Origin: Prochlorococcus sp. HOT208_60m_813B04
GTDB lineage: Bacteria; Cyanobacteriota; Cyanobacteriia; PCC-6307; Cyanobiaceae
DNA length: 59,827 nt
Reading direction: 5' to 3'
NCBI GenBank assembly: GCA_002025975.1
Contig: MWOU01000239.1
Span: forward strand, 1-59,827
Shown piece by piece: positions 24,744-34,291 of this stretch. The notes beneath the pieces are model-generated. The model made no database searches, was not told the DNA's origin, and worked only from the letters and a program-made list of their open reading frames with translations. The position numbers and the translations under genes were made by a program. Position 1 is the stretch's first letter. Each line of letters begins with the position of its first letter.

Positions 24744-24926
24744 TTAAACGTCTGATCTAGAGTAAGCAGGTATTAGCATACCGCCATCTTGATCGTCATT
24801 ATTGTCATCATCAAACCCACCCCCCAGAAGTAATTCAATAATTACAAGAACAGCTACTGGATAAAGACACCATAATATCGCTGTAAAAGGACTTACTGAG
24901 GAAGAAGTTAAGTAGAATTCTGTCAT
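24744..24926 (-). CDS. 60-aa membrane protein with DDDNNDDQDGG motif
   Basis: One membrane segment (residues ~14-34, PFTAILWCLYPVAVLVIIELLL) then an Asp-rich DQDGGMLIP stretch. The same order, helix then Asp-rich DQDGG-LI, occurs in the 44-aa gene at 26063, so the two form a small family. The acidic stretch may bind divalent cations. Confidence 0.6.
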   Translation of the reverse strand: MTEFYLTSSSVSPFTAILWCLYPVAVLVIIELLLGGGFDDDNNDDQDGGMLIPAYSRSDV

Positions 24927-25210
24927 GAATTGATACTAATCTAAAGAAACAACAATTGTGGATCCTCTGGGTAGTGTTTTATTCAATATTTCTATAAATA
25001 TTTTTTAAAAACTTTTCTCCTAAGTACTAATAGATCTTTGGTATGTATTGATATTTTTATTCTTCAAATTAATTTGAAGAATAATTTTTTTGAACCTACT
25101 GAGAAACTATTAATGACATAATGAAGCGCAAGATTGTTATTTTTTATACTTAACAATAATTGTACAATTTTGATTCAAAAACTATTATTTATCTTGATTT
25201 TATAAATTCT

Positions 25211-25342
25211 ATGTTTTCTTTCACTTTTGATCCTTTGGCTGCGATATTTGGTATATCAGGAATTGTAGGCTTCTTTTTCTTCGTTTCTGCTGCCAAGGGA
25301 ACTTCCAGTATCAATACAAAACCAAAAAAGGAATTAGATTAG
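25211..25342 (+). CDS. 43-aa membrane microprotein
   Basis: I chose the ATG at 25211 over the upstream TTG (25160). A hydrophobic segment (residues 7-27, DPLAAIFGISGIVGFFFFV) and a basic tail (TKPKKELD). Family unknown. Confidence 0.55.
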   Translation: MFSFTFDPLAAIFGISGIVGFFFFVSAAKGTSSINTKPKKELD

Positions 25343-25405
25343 AATTTATTGTCTCAGAAAACTAAATTGAAATTTTAAATTATGTATTTAAAAGGCTTTT
25401 AATTA

Positions 25406-25576
25406 TTACTTATTCCATTGTTTAGAAATAAATTCAAGAAAATCTTTTAGATCCTCTTCAGGACAATTTGTTTGTTTTTGTAAATCAATGCAAATTTGCT
25501 TAATATTTTCAAAGGCCTTTTTTACTATTTCGTTTTTTTCAATAACCTCAAAATATTCTTGATCAGTAAAAGGCAT
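25406..25576 (-). CDS. 56-aa acidic helical microprotein
   Basis: Soluble, helical (DQEYFEVIEKNEIVKKAFENI, CPEEDLKDFLEFISKQWNK) with two Cys. Resembles a small adaptor. Family unknown. Confidence 0.5.
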   Translation of the reverse strand: MPFTDQEYFEVIEKNEIVKKAFENIKQICIDLQKQTNCPEEDLKDFLEFISKQWNK

Positions 25577-25667
25577 AATATTAGTTCCCTTCTTGAAAAT
25601 TATTTATTAACCATATTTTATCTACATTGACTTAACAGTAAAGAAGAAAAAATCTTTTTTCTTAAAT

Positions 25668-25943
25668 TTAGCTACCCAATCGATAATGTTTTTTAATACT
25701 TTTCGTTACTTCCCATTCGCAGTTAAGTCCAGCAGGAAACTCAACTAGATCTCCAGCTTTAATCACGTAAGTGTCACCTTTTTGGGTACTTATTTTCGCT
25801 TGACCTTCAATAATTAAGCAAATTTCCTTATCATCGTAATTCCATTGAAATTTGCTTGGCTCACATTCCCAAATAGGCCAACTTTTTATTCCATACTGAA
25901 TTATTACGCTTGCACTACAGGGGGAAGTTATTAGAACTTTCAC
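25668..25943 (-). CDS. Cupin (Cupin_3/DUF861-type) small protein
   Basis: This 91-aa protein has WPIWECEPSKFQWNYDDKE and CLIIEGQAKI, then GDTYVIKAGDLVEFPAG, the two cupin motifs of the DUF861 type. The usual metal His residues are largely replaced (EWEVTKSIKKH), as in many DUF861 members. Substrate unknown. Confidence 0.8.
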   Translation of the reverse strand: MKVLITSPCSASVIIQYGIKSWPIWECEPSKFQWNYDDKEICLIIEGQAKISTQKGDTYVIKAGDLVEFPAGLNCEWEVTKSIKKHYRLGS

Positions 25944-26062
25944 GAAATAGTTCGGATGTGTTTCTACATTTTACAAATAAAAGAAATATTTATTTTCGAG
26001 AATGTGTATTTCTTTACTGTCTTTTATTTTTTTTCATTTATCATAAAAAAAATTTTTAATTT

Positions 26063-26197
26063 ATGGATGAGCTTTCTGTATTATCAATTTCGTTATCTAT
26101 AGCTTCTTTAGGAATATTTTTTTTATTTTTCTCTTCAAATGATGATGATGACCAAGATGGAGGTAAGTTGATTAAATCATTAGAAAGAATTAATTAA
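26063..26197 (+). CDS. 44-aa membrane microprotein with DDDDQDGG motif
   Basis: Hydrophobic segment (residues ~5-23) then SSNDDDDQDGGKLI. Matches the architecture of the 60-aa gene at 24744. Its stop overlaps the end of the convergent 40-aa frame by 4 bp. Confidence 0.5.
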   Translation: MDELSVLSISLSIASLGIFFLFFSSNDDDDQDGGKLIKSLERIN

Positions 26198-26316
26198 TTC
26201 CAAGTAAATAAAACATTTAATAGAAATTTATAACCTATAAAGCCTGCATAAATGCAGCTTAAAAAAATAACATAAACTTCCAATGTGCCGAGTCTTTTTT
26301 TCTTTAATATTTTCAT
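26194..26316 (-). CDS. 40-aa membrane microprotein
   Basis: Basic N-terminus (KILKKKRLG) followed by one hydrophobic segment (residues 13-37, with Cys). Convergent with, and overlapping by 4 bp, the 44-aa gene. Family unknown. Confidence 0.45.
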   Translation of the reverse strand: MKILKKKRLGTLEVYVIFLSCIYAGFIGYKFLLNVLFTWN

Positions 26317-26393
26317 TGTTTTGAGTGTTTATAGGGTAATTTTATTTAATTTGATTTTTATTAACATGAGTATTTTTTACATTAACTTAGAGA

Positions 26394-27266
26394 TTAAAGA
26401 ATTATTAATGTCAAGCCAAAAAATAAAAAACAAGTAAAAAATATTATTTTTTTGGTAATTTCTCTTTCCTCAGTCTTAGCAAAAAATAAGGAAATTACTG
26501 GAGATATGCTTAATAAAGCCCACCCTACTCCTATGGGAAGGGTTTTAAAAACAACTTGTTGTAGAAATATTCCTACATTTGTTCCAAGAAGTATTGAAAT
26601 AAAAAATCTTTTTTGTTGTTTTTTGTCTATGTTTTTTAAGAAAAAATTAATCTTAAATCCTTTTAGACTAATTAAAAAAATTATTGCACCTAATAATCTT
26701 ATTTCAGTTGTAAGGAAAGGAGATAAATTGCTGTGAAGGAAAACCATCCTTGATAAAAGACCTCCAAGAACAGCACATAAAACTGATAAAAAAGGAAAAG
26801 CAAAAATCTTAAAGTTATTTTTTTCTAAGAAAGAGGAGTTTTCCTCTTTAAAATCGTTACCTTTTCTGAGAATTATGAATAGCGAAATCGTTACTATAAT
26901 TATTCCAACCCATGATTTAGTTGTTAAATTTTCATTAATAAAAAATTCCCCTGATAAAGCTGCCATTAACGGAGAAAGAGTTTCTATAGATAATGTTTTT
27001 CTTGTGCCAATTGTTTGTAGTGACTTTAAATAGAAAGTATCACCTAAACCAATACCTATTATTCCACTAATTAGTAGGATAAATATGTTTTTTAATTCAG
27101 TTGTAGAACTTAGATTTATAAAAGCAGGTATAAAAATTAAAAAAGCTATTATATTTTTTATTAAATTAATATCTATTGATTTATATTTTTGAGTTTGCGA
27201 GCGCCAAATAAAGCACGCATATGTCCAAGATGTAGCAGCTCCAAAAGCAGAAAGGATTCCAATCAA
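26394..27266 (-). CDS. EamA/DMT-family transporter
   Basis: This 290-aa protein has a TTG start and about ten hydrophobic helices arranged as two EamA repeats (residues ~1-135 and ~150-290). The second contains LLGTNVGIFLQQVVFKTLP. The family exports metabolites or drugs; substrate not predictable. Confidence 0.8.
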   Translation of the reverse strand: MIGILSAFGAATSWTYACFIWRSQTQKYKSIDINLIKNIIAFLIFIPAFINLSSTTELKNIFILLISGIIGIGLGDTFYLKSLQTIGTRKTLSIETLSPLMAALSGEFFINENLTTKSWVGIIIVTISLFIILRKGNDFKEENSSFLEKNNFKIFAFPFLSVLCAVLGGLLSRMVFLHSNLSPFLTTEIRLLGAIIFLISLKGFKINFFLKNIDKKQQKRFFISILLGTNVGIFLQQVVFKTLPIGVGWALLSISPVISLFFAKTEEREITKKIIFFTCFLFFGLTLIIL

Positions 27267-27287
27267 AACGAATAATTTTTAAAAATT

Positions 27288-27386
27288 TTATTTTATAAAT
27301 TGAGTAAATGTTAAAAAGAATACATAAATAAGAATCAAAATCCCAGGTAAGTATTGAATTAGTGATTTGAAATTATTTTTTTTCAT
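27288..27386 (-). CDS. 32-aa membrane microprotein
   Basis: Basic N-terminus (KKNNFK) then one helix (residues ~8-28, YLPGILILIYVFFLTF). Complete ATG frame. Family unknown. Confidence 0.45.
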   Translation of the reverse strand: MKKNNFKSLIQYLPGILILIYVFFLTFTQFIK

Positions 27387-27405
27387 GTTTCTAAAATAGT
27401 TTATT

Positions 27406-27642
27406 TTAAACAGTTTTTTTATTAGTAGGGTACAAGCTCTCTAACTTCTTTCTTCTTTGCACTTTCGCATTAATTCTTTCTTCTTTTTCTTTTTTCTTGA
27501 TCTCATCATTTATCTTATTTTGTCTATATCCAAACCAAAGCAGAACCCAAATGACAGAAGTTATTAAAAGAAGAGCAGTATATTGACCAGTCATAGGGAA
27601 ACTGGCCTCAGAATATTTAACGTAAGAAAATAACAAACTCAT
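27406..27642 (-). CDS. 78-aa membrane protein with charged tail
   Basis: A hydrophobic segment (residues ~20-38, QYTALLLITSVIWVLLWFGY) then a highly charged helix (KINDEIKKKEKEERI). The N-terminus may form a short periplasmic stretch. Family unknown. Confidence 0.55.
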   Translation of the reverse strand: MSLLFSYVKYSEASFPMTGQYTALLLITSVIWVLLWFGYRQNKINDEIKKKEKEERINAKVQRRKKLESLYPTNKKTV

Positions 27643-27827
27643 TTAATTAACTTAAAGCATAAAAATAACGACTGTGTTGATTTTTCTAGAAATTTAAAAA
27701 TTAGCAAATCGTAGCTATTTATTATGTCGTTTTAAAGTTTTATATTTATTTTTTTATGGTTTTTGAACTAATTTTTCTTTATAACTACTTGCTATTATCA
27801 AATTGAAGCATATTAAATAATAAGTTT

Positions 27828-29072
27828 TTGGAACCTTTTGATTTAGCAGTTGTTGGAGGTGGTGCAGCCGGTTTTATGACAGCAATAACTGCTGCTGAAA
27901 ATGGAGTAAAAAGAATAATAATTCTTGAAGGAACTTCAAAAGTTATGGAGAAAGTAAGGATTAGTGGAGGGGGAAGATGTAACGTCACTAATGCTACATG
28001 GATACCGAATGAACTAATTGAGAATTACCCCAGAGGTGGAATTCAGCTCTTGGAATCATTTAATCGTTTTGCTGCTGGAGATGTATACGATTGGTTTGAG
28101 AAAAAAGGTTTAAAATTAAAAATTGAGGAAGATCTAAGAGTATTCCCAGTTTCTAATTCTTCTTCAGATGTTATTGATTGTTTGAGAAAAAGTGCTTTAT
28201 CAAAAAACGTAGATATACTAACAAAATTTTTTGTAAAAGAAATTGCAAAAACTCCAGATAATGTATTCAATATTTTTAGTCTTAAAAAAGCAAAGGTAAC
28301 TGCAAAAAATATTATTCTTTCAACTGGAGGTAATCCAAGCGGATATAAATTAGCTCAAAATCTTGGACACACCATTGTTAAACCTGTGCCATCGCTTTTT
28401 ACTTTTTCCACAAAAGAACCAAATTTGGATGAATGTAGTGGGGTATCTATAAGGGGCATAGATATAGAAATTAATTTAAACAATAAGAATTTTCAAAATA
28501 GAGGCGATTTACTAATAACGCATTGGGGGTTTAGTGGGCCAGCAGTATTAAAACTTTCATCAATTGCAGCAAGGGAACTTTATAGCCAAAAATATAAATT
28601 TAATTTAATCATTAAATGGTCTTCTTTAAGTTATGAGGAGTTAAAAGAAAAAATTAATTATTTAAGGTTAAACAAAGGCAAGGTGAATCTTATTAATAGT
28701 AGACCTGTTCCACTATTAACAAAAAGATTATGGATTTTTTTATTAAAGAAAATAGGTATTGATAAGGAGAAAAAGTGGGCTGATTTACTGGCGGATGAAA
28801 GAGAGAAAATGATAAATACTTTAATGAGAGATAAATATATTATTTCAGGAAAAGGTCCATTTGGAGAGGAATTTGTTACTTCCGGAGGCGTAAAAATTAA
28901 TGAGGTTAATTTTAAAAGTATGGAGAGCTTAATTTGTCCAGGGTTATTTTTTTCTGGAGAAGTTTTGGATGTTGATGGGATCACTGGTGGATTTAATTTT
29001 CAACATTGTTGGACAAGTGGATGGATCGCTGGGATGGCAGTCTCAAAGCTAAATCAATCAATAATAAATTAA
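27828..29072 (+). CDS. HI0933-like FAD-dependent oxidoreductase
   Basis: This 414-aa protein has a TTG start. The FAD-binding dinucleotide motif VVGGGAAGFMTA is at residues ~7-18, and SGGGRCNVTN near 47-56 is the HI0933 hallmark; the C-terminal DVDGITGGFNFQ segment completes the FAD site. Homologues of the BaiN/YhiN group reduce unknown substrates. Monocistronic here. Confidence 0.88.
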   Translation: MEPFDLAVVGGGAAGFMTAITAAENGVKRIIILEGTSKVMEKVRISGGGRCNVTNATWIPNELIENYPRGGIQLLESFNRFAAGDVYDWFEKKGLKLKIEEDLRVFPVSNSSSDVIDCLRKSALSKNVDILTKFFVKEIAKTPDNVFNIFSLKKAKVTAKNIILSTGGNPSGYKLAQNLGHTIVKPVPSLFTFSTKEPNLDECSGVSIRGIDIEINLNNKNFQNRGDLLITHWGFSGPAVLKLSSIAARELYSQKYKFNLIIKWSSLSYEELKEKINYLRLNKGKVNLINSRPVPLLTKRLWIFLLKKIGIDKEKKWADLLADEREKMINTLMRDKYIISGKGPFGEEFVTSGGVKINEVNFKSMESLICPGLFFSGEVLDVDGITGGFNFQHCWTSGWIAGMAVSKLNQSIIN

Positions 29073-29191
29073 TAAGTAATAAATTAGTAAGTAACAATTC
29101 AATAAGTTTATCTTTTTTTTATTAAGTATTAGACGGAAAAAGTTTTTTGGAGAAACTTTAATTTTAAAGTTTTAATTATTGGTGAAGATTA

Positions 29192-29941
29192 ATGCAGAAT
29201 CTTGTATCAAAAAAAAAAGAAGAGGAAAGAAGATTAAAAGCTTTAGCAGAATATAGGATTTTGGGAACCAAGCCAGAATCATGTTATGACGATATTACAA
29301 AAATTGCTGCTACAACCTGTAATGTCCCTATTTCTTTAATGACATTGGTAGACAAAGATAAACAATGGTTTAAATCCAAAATAGGACTTCAAATATCAGA
29401 AACTAGAAGAGATTGGTCTTTTTGTACCCATGCAATAAAAGAAAATAGTCCATTAATTATTCATGATGCTTTCCAAGATGAAAGGTTTATAAATAATCCA
29501 TTGGTAACAGGAGACCCCAAGATTCGTTTTTATGCAGGTTTTCCCCTTAGAAATAGCGATGGTAATAAACTTGGAACTCTTTGTGTAATAGACAGAAAGC
29601 CAGGAAATCTAACTACACAACAATTCAATATTATGGAATTATTATCCAAGCAAATAGTTTCATTTTTAGAGCTTAGAAAAAAGTCATTGAACTTGCTAGA
29701 TGCTTTGTCTAACTTGCACAAACAGGAAGGTATTTTATCTGTCTGTTCATATTGCAGAGAAGTGAAAAATAAGGAGGGCGATTGGATGCATTTAGAAAAA
29801 TATCTTTCGAAAATTAGTGATATTAGATTCAGTCATGGGGTTTGTGATAATTGTATGGAAAAACATTTCCCAGATGTAATCGAAGTATGGAATAAAAAGG
29901 ATTTCTTTGAAGATGGTCAAAAAAGGTTTTTAGAGTCCTAG
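29192..29941 (+). CDS. GAF-domain protein with Cys-rich C-terminus
   Basis: This 249-aa protein has a GAF sensor domain at residues ~20-165 (YDDITKIAATTCNVPISLMTLVDKDKQWFKS, FCTHAI, FYAGFPL, GTLCVID). A C-terminal region with SVCSYCREVKNKEGDWMHLEKY and FSHGVCDNC follows, seen in many signalling proteins and possibly Zn-binding. No output enzyme domain is present. Chromophore binding is not evident. Confidence 0.8.
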   Translation: MQNLVSKKKEEERRLKALAEYRILGTKPESCYDDITKIAATTCNVPISLMTLVDKDKQWFKSKIGLQISETRRDWSFCTHAIKENSPLIIHDAFQDERFINNPLVTGDPKIRFYAGFPLRNSDGNKLGTLCVIDRKPGNLTTQQFNIMELLSKQIVSFLELRKKSLNLLDALSNLHKQEGILSVCSYCREVKNKEGDWMHLEKYLSKISDIRFSHGVCDNCMEKHFPDVIEVWNKKDFFEDGQKRFLES

Positions 29942-30029
29942 ATTCAATACCTGACTTTTTATTGTTTAATTTATTTTCTAAACAAATTCTTTATTTGGTG
30001 GTTAGTATTGTATAAATTTTGACTAGAAA

Positions 30030-30515
30030 ATGTTATTAGGAACATTATTGACAGGTGAAATTGCTAAAAGTGCATTAGTAGCATACGTTCATTATTTAGG
30101 AATAATATTATGTTTCGGTTCTCTTTTGTTTGAAAGATTGACTCTCAAAGTAGGTCTTAATAGAAATGAGACGATCTCAATGATAATTGCAGATGTGGTT
30201 TATGGTTTAGCAGGAGTTGCGATATTAGTTACTGGAATTTTGCGTGTTAAGTATTTTGGTCAAGGAGGAGATTTCTATACAGGTAATCCTGTGTTTTGGA
30301 TAAAGGTTTCTCTTTATATTCTTGTGGGATTACTTTCTTTATACCCAACAACAACCTATATATTATGGGCCATTCCATTAAGTAAGAATAAATTACCTGA
30401 AATATCTGAAAATCTAGTCAAGAGGTTCAGACTAATCATTACTACTGAATTAGTGGGCTTTGCAACAATACCTTTTTTTGCCACTCTCATGGCTAGAGGT
30501 GTAGGTTTAGGTTGA
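30030..30515 (+). CDS. DUF2214 membrane protein
   Basis: This 161-aa protein has four hydrophobic helices. AYVHYLGIILCFGSLLFER, GLAGVAILVTGILRVKYFGQG and FWIKVSLYILVGLLSLYPT match DUF2214; the HYLG His is a candidate ligand. The DUF1643 gene starts inside its stop codon (overlap 4 bp), which suggests coupling. Confidence 0.8.
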   Translation: MLLGTLLTGEIAKSALVAYVHYLGIILCFGSLLFERLTLKVGLNRNETISMIIADVVYGLAGVAILVTGILRVKYFGQGGDFYTGNPVFWIKVSLYILVGLLSLYPTTTYILWAIPLSKNKLPEISENLVKRFRLIITTELVGFATIPFFATLMARGVGLG

Positions 30516-31048
30516 ATAATTTATTTCTAGAACGAAATTGTTTAATAAGTGCAAACAAATTATATAGATGGAGTTTAAGTTATAAGATTTCTAAATCTAA
30601 AAAAGAGATTATCTTTATTGGTTTAAATCCCTCTTTATCGGATGAAGTTTTCTTGGACAACACAACAAAAAAAATAATCAAAATTTCGAAAAACAATAAT
30701 TACGGCAAAGTAAAATTAATAAATCTATTTGCTCTTATTTCAAGCAAACCAGAAAAACTTTTTAAACATAAAAACCCTGTGGGCTATCAAAACAATAATC
30801 ATATTTATAAAAACTTAAAACACTGGTCTGAAAGTAAAAATTGTGATTTATGGTTAGGTTGGGGTAACAAAGGTAAATTTCTAAATAGAAATAAAAGAAT
30901 ATCAAAAAAAATAATGAAATATAACTCAATTAGGAAAAATAATTTTGATAATCCTCTTGGACCGCTTTTAATTAAGAAAACAATCAAAGATAATCCAATA
31001 CACCCTCTATATTGTTCTGATTATTCCATCCTCCAATCTTATTTTTAG
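30512..31048 (+). CDS. DUF1643 protein
   Basis: This 178-aa protein contains YRWSLSY, IFIGLNPSLSD...DNTTKKI, VKLINLFALIS and NPVG followed by LWLGWGNKG, the DUF1643 pattern. The GLNPS motif and Asp/Asn residues suggest an enzyme, but none is characterised. Start (TTG) overlaps the DUF2214 stop. Confidence 0.8.
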   Translation: MNNLFLERNCLISANKLYRWSLSYKISKSKKEIIFIGLNPSLSDEVFLDNTTKKIIKISKNNNYGKVKLINLFALISSKPEKLFKHKNPVGYQNNNHIYKNLKHWSESKNCDLWLGWGNKGKFLNRNKRISKKIMKYNSIRKNNFDNPLGPLLIKKTIKDNPIHPLYCSDYSILQSYF

Positions 31049-31130
31049 GTAGAAAGGCTCAAATGCAAACCAGTATTTTTAGCTAATCCATTAAATATGT
31101 GTTAATTTCTATTTGTTAAGTTAACCTAAT

Positions 31131-31259
31131 ATGAAAATTTCAAAGCAATTAAATAAACTAAAAAACTTGAATGTTGAGGCAGAAAAATGTTCTACAAGAG
31201 AAGAAGCAAAAAAAATAATTAATAAAGCAAATAAAGCTCAAAGTAAAATCAACAAATAA
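31131..31259 (+). CDS. 42-aa basic coiled-coil microprotein
   Basis: Very Lys-rich (KISKQLNKLKNLNVEAEKC, EEAKKIINKANKAQSK). Possible nucleic-acid or ribosome association; family unknown. The frame is complete from ATG to stop. Confidence 0.45.
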   Translation: MKISKQLNKLKNLNVEAEKCSTREEAKKIINKANKAQSKINK

Positions 31260-31347
31260 ATAAAAAGTAACTTGACTTATTCATAAATTATAATTTTCAA
31301 AAAATATTTAATTTACACATAAATACCATATTTATTTTTTAATTTTT

Positions 31348-32079
31348 ATGTCTTTGAAAATAATTAAAATAAGGAAATCGCACGAAAGATTTAGATCGAC
31401 TAGAGAATGGCTAAATTCGATGCATTCATTTTCTTTCGCAGAGCATAAAGATCCAAAATGGGATAATTTTGGGAAAATTAGAGTTATAAACGAAGATATT
31501 ATTTCTCCAAATGCAGGATTTAATACACATTCTCATGCAAATATGGAAATAATTACTGTCGTAACAAAAGGAGCAATAACTCATAGAGACTCTTTAAACA
31601 ATCTTGGCAAAATTTACAAAGATGAAGTACAAGTTATGTCTGCAGGTACTGGAATCTCTCATAGCGAGAAAAATGAAGAAAATGAGAACTGTAAGTTGTT
31701 CCAGATTTGGATATACCCTAATAAAGAAAATATCAAACCTCGATATGATCAAATTTCATTAAATGAAAAGTTGTTGGACAATCTTATTTTTAATTACAAA
31801 GACGGTAAAAATAATAAGCTTTTTCTAAATCAAAGTATCTCTTTATGGCGCTGTAAATATAAGCCAATTAAAGAAAAAAAATTGCCATTAAAAATCGATA
31901 AATATAATTGGATACAAATAATAGAAGGTAATCTTTTATTAAAAAGTAAAGACTCTAATTCAAATATATTTCTCGAATCTGGAGATGGCTTGGGTTTTGA
32001 AGTTAATTATTATGATGATGTTTCTATAGATACTGAAAAAAACTTAGATTTTCTCTTATTTTCGATGCCTTCCTTATAA
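31348..32079 (+). CDS. Pirin-family protein
   Basis: This 243-aa bicupin contains HSFSFAEHKDPKWDNFGKIRVINED, then THSHANMEIITVV, THRDSL and SAGTGISHSEKNE. The N-terminal metal site of pirins (His, His, His, Glu) is intact. Bacterial pirins can be quercetin dioxygenases or regulators; role here unknown. Confidence 0.9.
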   Translation: MSLKIIKIRKSHERFRSTREWLNSMHSFSFAEHKDPKWDNFGKIRVINEDIISPNAGFNTHSHANMEIITVVTKGAITHRDSLNNLGKIYKDEVQVMSAGTGISHSEKNEENENCKLFQIWIYPNKENIKPRYDQISLNEKLLDNLIFNYKDGKNNKLFLNQSISLWRCKYKPIKEKKLPLKIDKYNWIQIIEGNLLLKSKDSNSNIFLESGDGLGFEVNYYDDVSIDTEKNLDFLLFSMPSL

Positions 32080-32092
32080 TTTATCTGTTATT

Positions 32093-32407
32093 TTACCCAT
32101 CAACTCCTTTATTAAATACATTTAAGGCTTGCAAAGCCATATTAAGGTGAACTTCCATAGCACCAAGTGCAATTAGAGAATTCGGTGATTTATCTTTTAG
32201 TAAATTCTCTTTTCTTTTTGATAACTCATTAACTAACTTCTTAGTTGAAGCTTCCCAATTGTTGATTAACTCTTCAAATTCTCTTTTTTCAGGGCTTTCT
32301 ATTTCTGCTAATTCATCAGAAAAAAGAGAATCCTTTTGTGCCTTAAGCATCAAGTAACTTAATTTTTTATGACTTATTGCTTGAGGTAAATTGTTAGATT
32401 CACTCAT
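32093..32407 (-). CDS. 104-aa helical conserved hypothetical
   Basis: All-helical, charged (KKLSYLMLKAQKDSLFSDELAEIES, FEELINNWEASTKKLVNEL) with a hydrophobic C-terminal helix (SLIALGAMEVHLNMALQAL). Soluble. No family recognised. Confidence 0.6.
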   Translation of the reverse strand: MSESNNLPQAISHKKLSYLMLKAQKDSLFSDELAEIESPEKREFEELINNWEASTKKLVNELSKRKENLLKDKSPNSLIALGAMEVHLNMALQALNVFNKGVDG

Positions 32408-32493
32408 TGCTGGTTATTAATTTATATTCAAAATCTAACTAATTAAGTGAATATTTGCTAGAGGGTAAACGGTTGTGATGACCGACCTGAAAA

Positions 32494-33924
32494 TTACGAA
32501 ATGATACTTGAACAAAAAATGGATTTATGAACCTTTAATTTTTCACTTATTAGTTTCTTGAAATAATCTCCACGCTCTTCATAATTTTTAAATTGATCAA
32601 AACTAGAGCATGAAGGTGAGAATAATAATGTTCCAACCCTATTATTTTGTAAATAATGAAAAACAAAGTTTAAAAGCTCTTTAAGTTCTGAAAATTCAAA
32701 AATATTTTTTTTAAATCCTCCATTAATAAGCGCCATTTTTAGGACTTTTGAGCTTTCTCCAAAAAGGAAAACACATTTAACTTTTTTCTTTAAAACTTTT
32801 ATCCACTCACTATATTCATTGCCTTTTAATCTACCCCCAGCAATGATTATTATTTGACCTTCAATTGAACTTATTCCCGCAATAGAAGAGTCAAAATTTG
32901 TAGCTTTACTATCATTAATGATTTCCAGATCATTATTTTTATAAATTGTTTCCATCCTATGGGGTAATTGTTTGTAATTAGATAAAGAATCTTTAATCTT
33001 CTTGCCAGATAATCCAACTTTTCTTGCTGCTGCAATTACCAATAAAAGATTTTGAAGATTATGCATTCCTTTTAAAGAAAAATGTTCAAGTTTGAATAAT
33101 TTCTTCCCTCTCTCAACAATGTACGCTTGTTCATTTATCCAATAATCGCAATGAATAAAATTTGATTTATCGAAACTAGTTGTTATCCAAACCCCTCTTG
33201 ATAGCCCACTGTAGTGATTTCTTAGGTTTTTGTCGTCATAATTATAAATTCTAAAATCAGATTTTTCTAACAAGCTTTTTTTTATGTTGAAATAGTTTTC
33301 AAGTGTTTTATGTCTTTCAAGATGATCTTCTGTGAAGGTTGTCCATATTCCAATATTAGGTTTTACTTCTGGAGATATTTCTATTTGATAACTGCTTAAT
33401 TCAGCTACAACCCAATCAATTTTTTCATGTTTTTTGGAGTAAGCATACTTACATAAAGGTGTACCAATATTTCCTGCAAATGGAGCATATAATCTATTAT
33501 CACAGAGTATATGGCTTAGTAGATGAGTAACAGTAGTTTTGCCATTAGTGCCAGTAATACCTATCCAATTTGTGTCTTTTAAAATTTCCCATGCAACATT
33601 AATTTCTCCAATTACTTTAATTCCCTTTTTTTTTAATTCAATAATAGTTGTATGGTCATAAGGTATTGATGGACTTACAACAACAGATTCGAGCTCTTTC
33701 AAAAAAGGTTGAATTTCTTCAAATACAAATTCTTTATTTAGAGAAACTATGATATTAAGCTTTTCTAATGCTGTTTTTCTTTCTAAGAATTCTATACCAT
33801 CTTTACTTTCCCAAACAATTACTCTCTTATTAATGCTTCTCAAATACTTGGCAGCCCAAAATCCAGATTTACCTAATCCAATTACAAGATTAATATGTCT
33901 TTTATTTGAATGATTATCTATCAT
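32494..33924 (-). CDS. murD: UDP-N-acetylmuramoylalanine--D-glutamate ligase
   Basis: Adds D-Glu to UDP-MurNAc-L-Ala in peptidoglycan synthesis. The Mur ligase ATP loop [13 protein letters not shown] and the central-domain [12 protein letters not shown] segment are present, with an N-terminal Rossmann domain ([17 protein letters not shown]). I preferred the ATG at 33924 (476 aa, near the usual ~450) over the TTG at 33972. Cytoplasmic, essential. Confidence 0.92.
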   Translation of the reverse strand: MIDNHSNKRHINLVIGLGKSGFWAAKYLRSINKRVIVWESKDGIEFLERKTALEKLNIIVSLNKEFVFEEIQPFLKELESVVVSPSIPYDHTTIIELKKKGIKVIGEINVAWEILKDTNWIGITGTNGKTTVTHLLSHILCDNRLYAPFAGNIGTPLCKYAYSKKHEKIDWVVAELSSYQIEISPEVKPNIGIWTTFTEDHLERHKTLENYFNIKKSLLEKSDFRIYNYDDKNLRNHYSGLSRGVWITTSFDKSNFIHCDYWINEQAYIVERGKKLFKLEHFSLKGMHNLQNLLLVIAAARKVGLSGKKIKDSLSNYKQLPHRMETIYKNNDLEIINDSKATNFDSSIAGISSIEGQIIIIAGGRLKGNEYSEWIKVLKKKVKCVFLFGESSKVLKMALINGGFKKNIFEFSELKELLNFVFHYLQNNRVGTLLFSPSCSSFDQFKNYEERGDYFKKLISEKLKVHKSIFCSSIIS

Positions 33925-34024
33925 TAAATTTATAATTGCATTTATATTAATTGTGTTTAAAGGGTAATTCAATCATGAGATTTTTCTTAAGTATTTATAG
34001 TATTCGCCCAAGAAAAGTTAATTA

Positions 34025-34291
34025 ATGGAAGATAATACTGCAAAATATTGGTTCTCTTGGTTTTATGAAAAGTGGGAGAAAAATGCTCCAGGTGAATTAA
34101 TTGAACAGGGTTTAACTCCGTCTCAGATTGCTGAGCGCTTTGTTAATGAAAACCATGATAGTTTTATTCAATTGTCAAAAAAAATTGATGAAAAAAATTA
34201 TGATGCCTTAACAGAATTTATGAAACTCTCAGAGAGTGAATTACATATCTTGAAGTATTTTCTAAAGTTAGTAAAAATGAAAAATTCATAA
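34025..34291 (+). CDS. 88-aa helical protein, paralogue of the 23236 gene
   Basis: Aligns with the 105-aa protein at 23236 (W-F-x-W start, PSQIAERFVNENHDSFIQL, LTEFMKLSESELHIL). Lacks its basic tail. Convergent with the SDR gene, overlapping by 6 bp. Function unknown. Confidence 0.6.
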   Translation: MEDNTAKYWFSWFYEKWEKNAPGELIEQGLTPSQIAERFVNENHDSFIQLSKKIDEKNYDALTEFMKLSESELHILKYFLKLVKMKNS

